Positions 10,062 through 13,533 of a DNA stretch of 13,533 bases are shown one piece after another. Under the pieces are notes generated by a model. The model was not told where the DNA came from. It did no database searches and saw only the letters and a list, made by a program, of their open reading frames with translations. Location of the stretch: positions 1 through 13,533 of the forward strand of contig CAKUCX010000080.1 of the NCBI GenBank assembly GCA_934643865.1. The letters run 5' to 3'. The first letter of the stretch is position 1, and every line of letters starts with the position of its first letter. Position numbers and translations under genes: made by a program. The stretch comes from an uncultured Kiritimatiellota bacterium. Lineage in GTDB: Bacteria > Verrucomicrobiota > Kiritimatiellia > RFP12 > UBA1067.

Positions 10062-10082
10062 GCATTACACGTTCTGTAATGC
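10062..10082. promoter_or_regulatory. operator-like palindrome GCATTACA-N5-TGTAATGC
   Basis: Perfect 8-bp arms GCATTACA (10062-10069) and TGTAATGC (10075-10082) flank CGTTC. A third half-site GTGTAA (10042-10047) makes a second inverted pair with TTACAC (10065-10070) at 17 bp spacing. The site lies near the middle of the divergent region, 113 bp upstream of the carA ATG and 121 bp upstream of the gene at 10204. It is AT-richer than its surroundings. It is likely a dimeric regulator site; the regulator is unknown. Confidence 0.6.
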
Positions 10083-10158
10083 CCCGCGCCGGAAATCGGC
10101 GGAACGCCGATGACGCGCCGACGGGTTCGTGGTCTGCGGCGCAGGGGCCCGGCAAGAG

Positions 10159-10178
10159 CGGGGCGACATCCCGCCCCG
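10159..10178. promoter_or_regulatory. GC-rich inverted repeat overlapping the -35 region
   Basis: Arms CGGGGCG (10159-10165) and CGCCCCG (10172-10178) flank ACATCC. They end 13 bp upstream of the -10 hexamer at 10192, where a -35 element would otherwise sit. It could be an operator for the downstream gene, or a chance product of high GC. Confidence 0.3.
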
Positions 10179-10188
10179 GGGACGAATG

Positions 10189-10197
10189 TGCTATACT
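10189..10197 (+). promoter_or_regulatory. extended -10 promoter (TGCTATACT), probably leaderless
   Basis: TG at 10189-10190, one base, then TATACT at 10192-10197 matches the extended -10 form of the main sigma factor. No -35 match is found at 17 bp. The hexamer ends 6 bp before the ATG at 10204, so transcription would start at or within a base or two of the start codon. No Shine-Dalgarno lies upstream of that ATG, which fits a leaderless mRNA. Confidence 0.65.
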
Positions 10198-10203
10198 GTG
10201 CCC

Positions 10204-11226
10204 ATGGAAACGCTTGCGGCCGGCTATCAGCATTTCGCGGACGGGATGCCGTTTGCGGAGATCGCCTTGCGGCATCCGGCCGTGAAGGAGGTCTACTTCC
10301 CGTGGATCGGCGAACCGTCGGGGCGGCCGAAGCTCGGCTACGAGGAGGAGGACGACCCCGCCGAGCTTGCGGCCGCGCTGCGGCGCGACCTCACGCGCCT
10401 CCGGGCGGCGGGCGTGAAGCTCGACCTGCTGCTGAACGCGGCCTGCTATGGCGAAGAGGCGATGAGCGCCGCGCTGGAGCGCCGCATCCTGGACATCCTC
10501 GCGCGCCTCGACGGCTGGGGCTGCCTGCCCGAAATCGCGACGACGGCTTCGCCGTTCGTCGCACGGACGCTCAAGAAGGCGTTCCCCGCGATTGAGGTGC
10601 GCGCGTCCGTCAACATGCGCCTCACGACGCTGCAGGCGTTCTCGTACCTCGCGCCGCTCTTCGACTCCTACTGCCTCGGGCGCGACGTGCAGCGGAACCT
10701 GGAGACGGTGGCGCGCTTTTCGGCCTGGTGCCGCGCGCACGGCAAGAAGCTGTGCCTCCTCGCGAACTCCGGGTGCCTCCGCAACTGCCCGTGGCAGGCG
10801 TTCCACGACAACCTCGTCGCCCATTCGGACGCGGCGGCGAAGACCGCGAACGTCAAGGGGTGGAGCCCGCATCTGTGCTGGACGCTCTACCGCGAGGCGG
10901 CCAATTTCCCGGAGATCCTGAAGGCCACGTGGATCCGCCCGGAGGACCTCGCGCGCTACGCGGGCCTCGTCGACGTCGTCAAGCTCGCGACGCGCCAGCA
11001 CGCGAACCCCGACATGGTGATCGGCGCGTACGCGCGCGGCCGCTTCGACGGCAACCTCCTCGACCTCTTCGAGCCGGGCTTCTCGCCCGCCTTCTATCCG
11101 ACCTTCATCGACAACGCGGCCTTCCCGTCCGACTGGTTCGAGAGGACGTCCGCCTGCGCGCGCGAGTGTGTGGGCTGCGGCTTCTGCGAGGCGGTCTACG
11201 GGCGCGTCGCGAAGAGCCTGCACTGA
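10204..11226 (+). CDS. U32-peptidase-like TIM-barrel protein with Cys clusters (putative Fe-S protein)
   Basis: A 340-residue cytoplasmic protein with weak but recognisable similarity to the U32 peptidase/UbiU-UbiV group. It has alternating strands such as 'VKLDLLLNAACYG' (71-83), 'EVRASVNMRL' (131-140) and 'KKLCLLANSGCLRNCPWQAFHDN' (181-203). The central cysteines C184-x6-C191-x3-C195 with C225 are laid out like the [4Fe-4S] ligands of UbiU/UbiV. A second set, C318-x3-C322-x2-C325-x2-C328, sits at the very C-terminus ('CARECVGCGFC') and looks ferredoxin-like. Both being cluster sites is inference. The start is ATG 10204, placed right after a -10 element; an earlier in-frame codon at 10129 would precede the promoter. 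A glycoside-hydrolase-like gene follows after 26 bp. No protease active site can be named, and the function is unknown. Confidence 0.8.
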   Translation: METLAAGYQHFADGMPFAEIALRHPAVKEVYFPWIGEPSGRPKLGYEEEDDPAELAAALRRDLTRLRAAGVKLDLLLNAACYGEEAMSAALERRILDILARLDGWGCLPEIATTASPFVARTLKKAFPAIEVRASVNMRLTTLQAFSYLAPLFDSYCLGRDVQRNLETVARFSAWCRAHGKKLCLLANSGCLRNCPWQAFHDNLVAHSDAAAKTANVKGWSPHLCWTLYREAANFPEILKATWIRPEDLARYAGLVDVVKLATRQHANPDMVIGAYARGRFDGNLLDLFEPGFSPAFYPTFIDNAAFPSDWFERTSACARECVGCGFCEAVYGRVAKSLH

Positions 11227-11252
11227 CCCCGCCCAACACGAAAGGAAGACGC

Positions 11253-13226
11253 ATGACCTCGATTCTGCTCGCGGCGGCCTTGTCCGCCATCGACCCCGTC
11301 ACGACGCGCTGGACGTTCGGTGCGCACGAATCGTCCATGATGTACCGGCGCGTGGGCGGCCGCTGCACGGGCGGCATCGAAGGCGGCGCGCAGTGGCTCG
11401 TGCCGTGGCTCGACTGGTTCGACGCCCATGCGCCCGAGAAGATGGAGGAGCTGGGCCTCAACTTCCTCCACGCGCGCTTCTACAAGGGCATGGGCTGGGA
11501 CGTCGAGAAGCAGGACCTCCCGAAGGTGAAGGCGTTCGTCGCCAACTGCCACCGGCACGGCGTGAAGGCCCTCGGCTACGTCCAGTTCGCGACGCTCTAC
11601 CCCGAGGCGATGCGCCGCGAGGTCCCCGACGTCGACGACTGGGCGAGCCTCGACGTGAAGGGCGAGCCGAACACCTACTACGGGCCGAACTACTTCCGCA
11701 CGATGCCGTGCATCGCCTGCCGCCCGTGGGAGGAGTACACGAAGCGCATGTGTACGATCGCGCTCGTCGAGGCCGGCTTCGACGGCATCATGTTCGACAA
11801 CGTCTTCGAGAAGCCCTGCTATTGCGCGCGCTGCGTGGCGTCGTTCCGCGCGTACCTGCGCCGGACGGTGAAGGACCCCGCCGCCCGCTTCGGCTATGCG
11901 GCGCTCGACGACATGATGCTGCCGCGCATCGCCGAGGGCGCGCTCGGCGCGCTTGAGCTGAAGGACCCCGTCGTCCAGGCGTGGTTCGACTGGCGGTGCG
12001 AGAAGATGAACGGCGTTCTGCGGCGCCTGCGCGACCACATCAAGCGCGTCAAGCCCGACGCGATCGTCTCCGGCAACCCCTCGCCCTACCGCATGCGCGG
12101 CATGCAGATCTCCCGCGGGCAGGACATGGTCGAGGTCGCGCGCTTCTTCGACTTCATCGTCATGCAGACGGGCTGCGCGCCCCTGGCGCGCCCTAACGGC
12201 GAGATCGTCACCCGCCTGCGCGAGCTGAAGTTCGCGCAGGACTACGGCCCGCGCATCGTCGCCCTGTGCGACGCGGACGCGAAGGACGCCGGCGGCGGCG
12301 CGCGCGGCTTCCTCCTGCCGATGGTCGAGGACCTCGTCTTCGGCGGCATCCCGACCGACCGCACGGTTCTCGCCCCCGCGCGCGAGCCGGGCTTCATCGA
12401 CCGCAGGCGCTTCGCCTTCCGCAAGCCGCTCCACGAGAAGTTCAACGCCTTCGCGCGCGCGCGCCGCGCCGAGCTGACGGCGCCGAGCGTGCGCGGCGTG
12501 CGCCTCTTCTACCCGTCGCGCGAGGTGCTTCTCTCGGAGAAGGTGCAACAGGGCCTTCTCGCGGCGGAGGAGATCCTCATCCGGAACCGCGTGCCGTTCG
12601 GCTATCTCGTCGCGACGCCGCAGGAGACGCCGCCGATCCCGGCCGGGGCGGACATCCTCGTCCTTCCCGGCCTCGCCGCGCTTTCCGACGCGCAGGTCGC
12701 CGCGCTCGCCGCCTACGCGCAGGCGGGCGGGCGGCTCGTCGTGACGGGCGAGGCGGGCCGCTACGACGGCTTCAACGCGGAGCGCTTCGCCGACCCGCTC
12801 GTTTCGCTCAAGAAGCTGCCGAACGTCGTCTGGCGCGAGACGGCGGACTTCTCGGGCACGGCCAAGTACGCGTGGACCAGCCACATCCCCGCGCCTGCGG
12901 ACGGGGGCGCGGCCCTCATGGCCGACCTCGCGAAGGCGGGCTACCGTGCGCCCGTTGTGCTGGAGGGCCTGCCGCCCTGCGTGGCCGCAGAGTATCGCGC
13001 GCTGCCGGACGGCCGCCTTGCAGTCCACCTCGTCAACTACGACATCCACCGTCCCGTCGCCTCGGGGCGCGTCGCGCTGCCGCGTGGCTGGACGGCCGAC
13101 GTTGAGACGCCGTTCGAGGGCGACGCGGCGCGCCGCGCCGTCCCGGCGGACGGCGCCCTGCCGCCGTTCGGCCTCTATGCGCTCCTCGTCGCGGGGCCTG
13201 CCCGGACGGACGCGTCGGCGCGGTGA
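11253..13226 (+). CDS. glycoside-hydrolase-like protein (TIM barrel plus beta-galactosidase-trimerisation-like domain)
   Basis: A 657-residue protein. The first ~12 residues (MTSILLAAALSA) are hydrophobic, but the usual basic signal-peptide start is missing, so export is uncertain. Residues ~15-400 look like a GH TIM barrel (hypothetical glycosyl hydrolase 6 type): 'GLNFLHARFYKGMGW' (68-82), 'GVKALGYVQFATLYPEAM' (103-120), 'FDGIMFDNVFEKPCYCARCVASFRAYL' (176-202) and 'KPDAIVSGNPSPYRM' (267-281). D182 in 'MFDN' is a possible active-site residue, and C189/C191/C194 form the 'CxCxxC' motif common in such PVC proteins. Residues ~412-505 resemble the Rossmann-like trimerisation domain of GH42 enzymes ('ADILVLPGLAALSDAQVAALAAYAQAGGRLVVTGE'). 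A beta-rich C-terminal domain (~578-648) follows. An AAAGGAAG ribosome binding site lies upstream. Substrate unknown. Likely co-transcribed with the preceding gene. Confidence 0.82.
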   Translation: MTSILLAAALSAIDPVTTRWTFGAHESSMMYRRVGGRCTGGIEGGAQWLVPWLDWFDAHAPEKMEELGLNFLHARFYKGMGWDVEKQDLPKVKAFVANCHRHGVKALGYVQFATLYPEAMRREVPDVDDWASLDVKGEPNTYYGPNYFRTMPCIACRPWEEYTKRMCTIALVEAGFDGIMFDNVFEKPCYCARCVASFRAYLRRTVKDPAARFGYAALDDMMLPRIAEGALGALELKDPVVQAWFDWRCEKMNGVLRRLRDHIKRVKPDAIVSGNPSPYRMRGMQISRGQDMVEVARFFDFIVMQTGCAPLARPNGEIVTRLRELKFAQDYGPRIVALCDADAKDAGGGARGFLLPMVEDLVFGGIPTDRTVLAPAREPGFIDRRRFAFRKPLHEKFNAFARARRAELTAPSVRGVRLFYPSREVLLSEKVQQGLLAAEEILIRNRVPFGYLVATPQETPPIPAGADILVLPGLAALSDAQVAALAAYAQAGGRLVVTGEAGRYDGFNAERFADPLVSLKKLPNVVWRETADFSGTAKYAWTSHIPAPADGGAALMADLAKAGYRAPVVLEGLPPCVAAEYRALPDGRLAVHLVNYDIHRPVASGRVALPRGWTADVETPFEGDAARRAVPADGALPPFGLYALLVAGPARTDASAR

Positions 13227-13256
13227 GGCCCGCCGCGTCGCCGCCCCACCATGGGG

Positions 13257-13296
13257 TGCGGACAGGACGCGGGGCATGGGCGTTGCATGGCGCGGT
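13257..13296 (+). repeat. isolated copy of the 19-bp unit plus 3' flank
   Basis: TGCGGACAGGACGCGGGGC (13257-13275) matches the first unit of the array at 13400 at 18 of 19 bases. The 29 bp at 13268-13296 recur exactly at 13505-13533, so the whole module is duplicated about 237 bp downstream. Confidence 0.85.
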
Positions 13297-13297
13297 G

Positions 13298-13397
13298 CAT
13301 GGTAGGGGCCGACGTCCTCGGCGGCCCGCGTCCCCGATGGCGTCCCCGATGGCGTCCCCGTGGGCGCGGCGCGCCGGGGACGTCGCGCCCTACCATG
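13298..13397. repeat. inverted repeat with 20-bp arms
   Basis: CATGGTAGGGGCCGACGTCC (13298-13317) is the reverse complement of 13378-13397 at 18 of 20 positions. The 60 bp between include the 12-bp tandem units and the palindrome CGGCGCGCCG. This resembles a dispersed intergenic palindromic element. It contains no plausible gene. It also follows the glycoside-hydrolase-like gene and could act in transcript 3' end formation. Confidence 0.7.
13329..13364 (+). repeat. three tandem 12-bp units
   Basis: CGTCCCCGATGG at 13329-13340 and 13341-13352 are identical, and CGTCCCCGTGGG at 13353-13364 is a variant. The units lie inside the larger inverted repeat. They probably arose by slippage. Confidence 0.85.
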
Positions 13398-13399
13398 GG

Positions 13400-13512
13400 T
13401 GCGGACAGGACGCGGGGGTGCGGACGTGGCGCGGGGGTGCGGACGGGACGTGGGATGCGGACGTGGCGCGGGGGTGCGGACGTGGCGCGGGGGTGCGGAC
13501 GTGGCGCGGGGC
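13400..13512 (+). repeat. 19-bp tandem repeat array (TGCGGACGTGGCGCGGGGG)
   Basis: Six units start at 13400, 13419, 13438, 13456, 13475 and 13494. All are 19 bp except the third, which is 18 bp and the most diverged (TGCGGACGGGACGTGGGA). The first unit carries ACAGGAC where the others have ACGTGGC. The last passes into the flank that repeats 13276-13296, and the window ends there, so the array may continue. Units abut with no spacers. Confidence 0.9.
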
Positions 13513-13533
13513 ATGGGCGTTGCATGGCGCGGT

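Noticed and set aside
10129..10203. An earlier in-frame start for the U32-like gene
   Set aside because: The extra 25 residues would span the TGCTATACT promoter and show no conserved character. ATG 10204 fits better.
9949..11223. N-terminal extension of carA far upstream in the same frame
   Set aside because: The extension is antisense to the U32-like gene and unlike any CarA. The conserved start with AAGGAG at 9956-9961 gives the normal length.
13175..13525. Minus-strand coding region in the terminal repeats (Pro/His/Arg-rich peptide)
   Set aside because: The frame stays open only because the repeats are GC-rich. The 19-bp period breaks any peptide periodicity, and no ribosome binding site or domain is present.
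13400..13533. CRISPR array
   Set aside because: The 19-bp units abut directly with no unique spacers, and no cas gene is nearby.

Overview
This is a very GC-rich bacterial window (coding regions strongly prefer G or C at third positions). The best taxonomic clue is the small protein at 940-1311, which reads like the Planctomycetes/Verrucomicrobia-restricted Minf_1886 family. Together with the other contents this suggests a PVC-superphylum bacterium (Verrucomicrobiota, Kiritimatiellota or Lentisphaerota-like). That placement is inference from protein family resemblance, not from a marker gene tree.

Layout. (1) Positions 1-2266, plus strand: a tight run of genes holding the 3' end of a protein with a metallopeptidase-like tail, a HIT-family nucleotide hydrolase, the Minf_1886-type protein and a TIM-barrel sugar-phosphate isomerase/epimerase-like protein. 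(2) Positions 2254-2482: two arrays of an 8-bp unit in opposite orientation around a 51-bp spacer. The first array supplies the last codons and stop of the TIM-barrel gene. (3) Positions 2510-3953, plus strand: a family 2 glycosyltransferase overlapping trmD (tRNA m1G37 methyltransferase). (4) Positions 3950-9948, minus strand: carA-pyrG-carB, a pyrimidine operon with CTP synthase between the two carbamoyl-phosphate synthase subunits. trmD and carB meet tail to tail and share 4 bp at their stop codons. carB carries two palindromic insert-like segments in its interdomain regions. (5) Positions 9949-10203: a divergent control region with a perfect 8-bp-arm palindrome and an extended -10 promoter placed so that the next gene is probably read from a leaderless mRNA. 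(6) Positions 10204-13226, plus strand: a U32-peptidase-like Cys-rich protein and a large glycoside-hydrolase-like protein. (7) Positions 13227-13533: a non-coding, GC-rich region of direct and inverted repeats that runs off the window end.

The carA-pyrG-carB block is coherent: CarA and CarB make carbamoyl phosphate from glutamine, bicarbonate and ATP, and PyrG makes CTP from UTP at the end of the same pathway. The rest is housekeeping or accessory metabolism. I found no defence system, phage, transposase, CRISPR array or RNA gene. The least ordinary signals are the repeat structures, especially the palindromic segments inside carB, the mirrored 8-bp arrays and the leaderless promoter.
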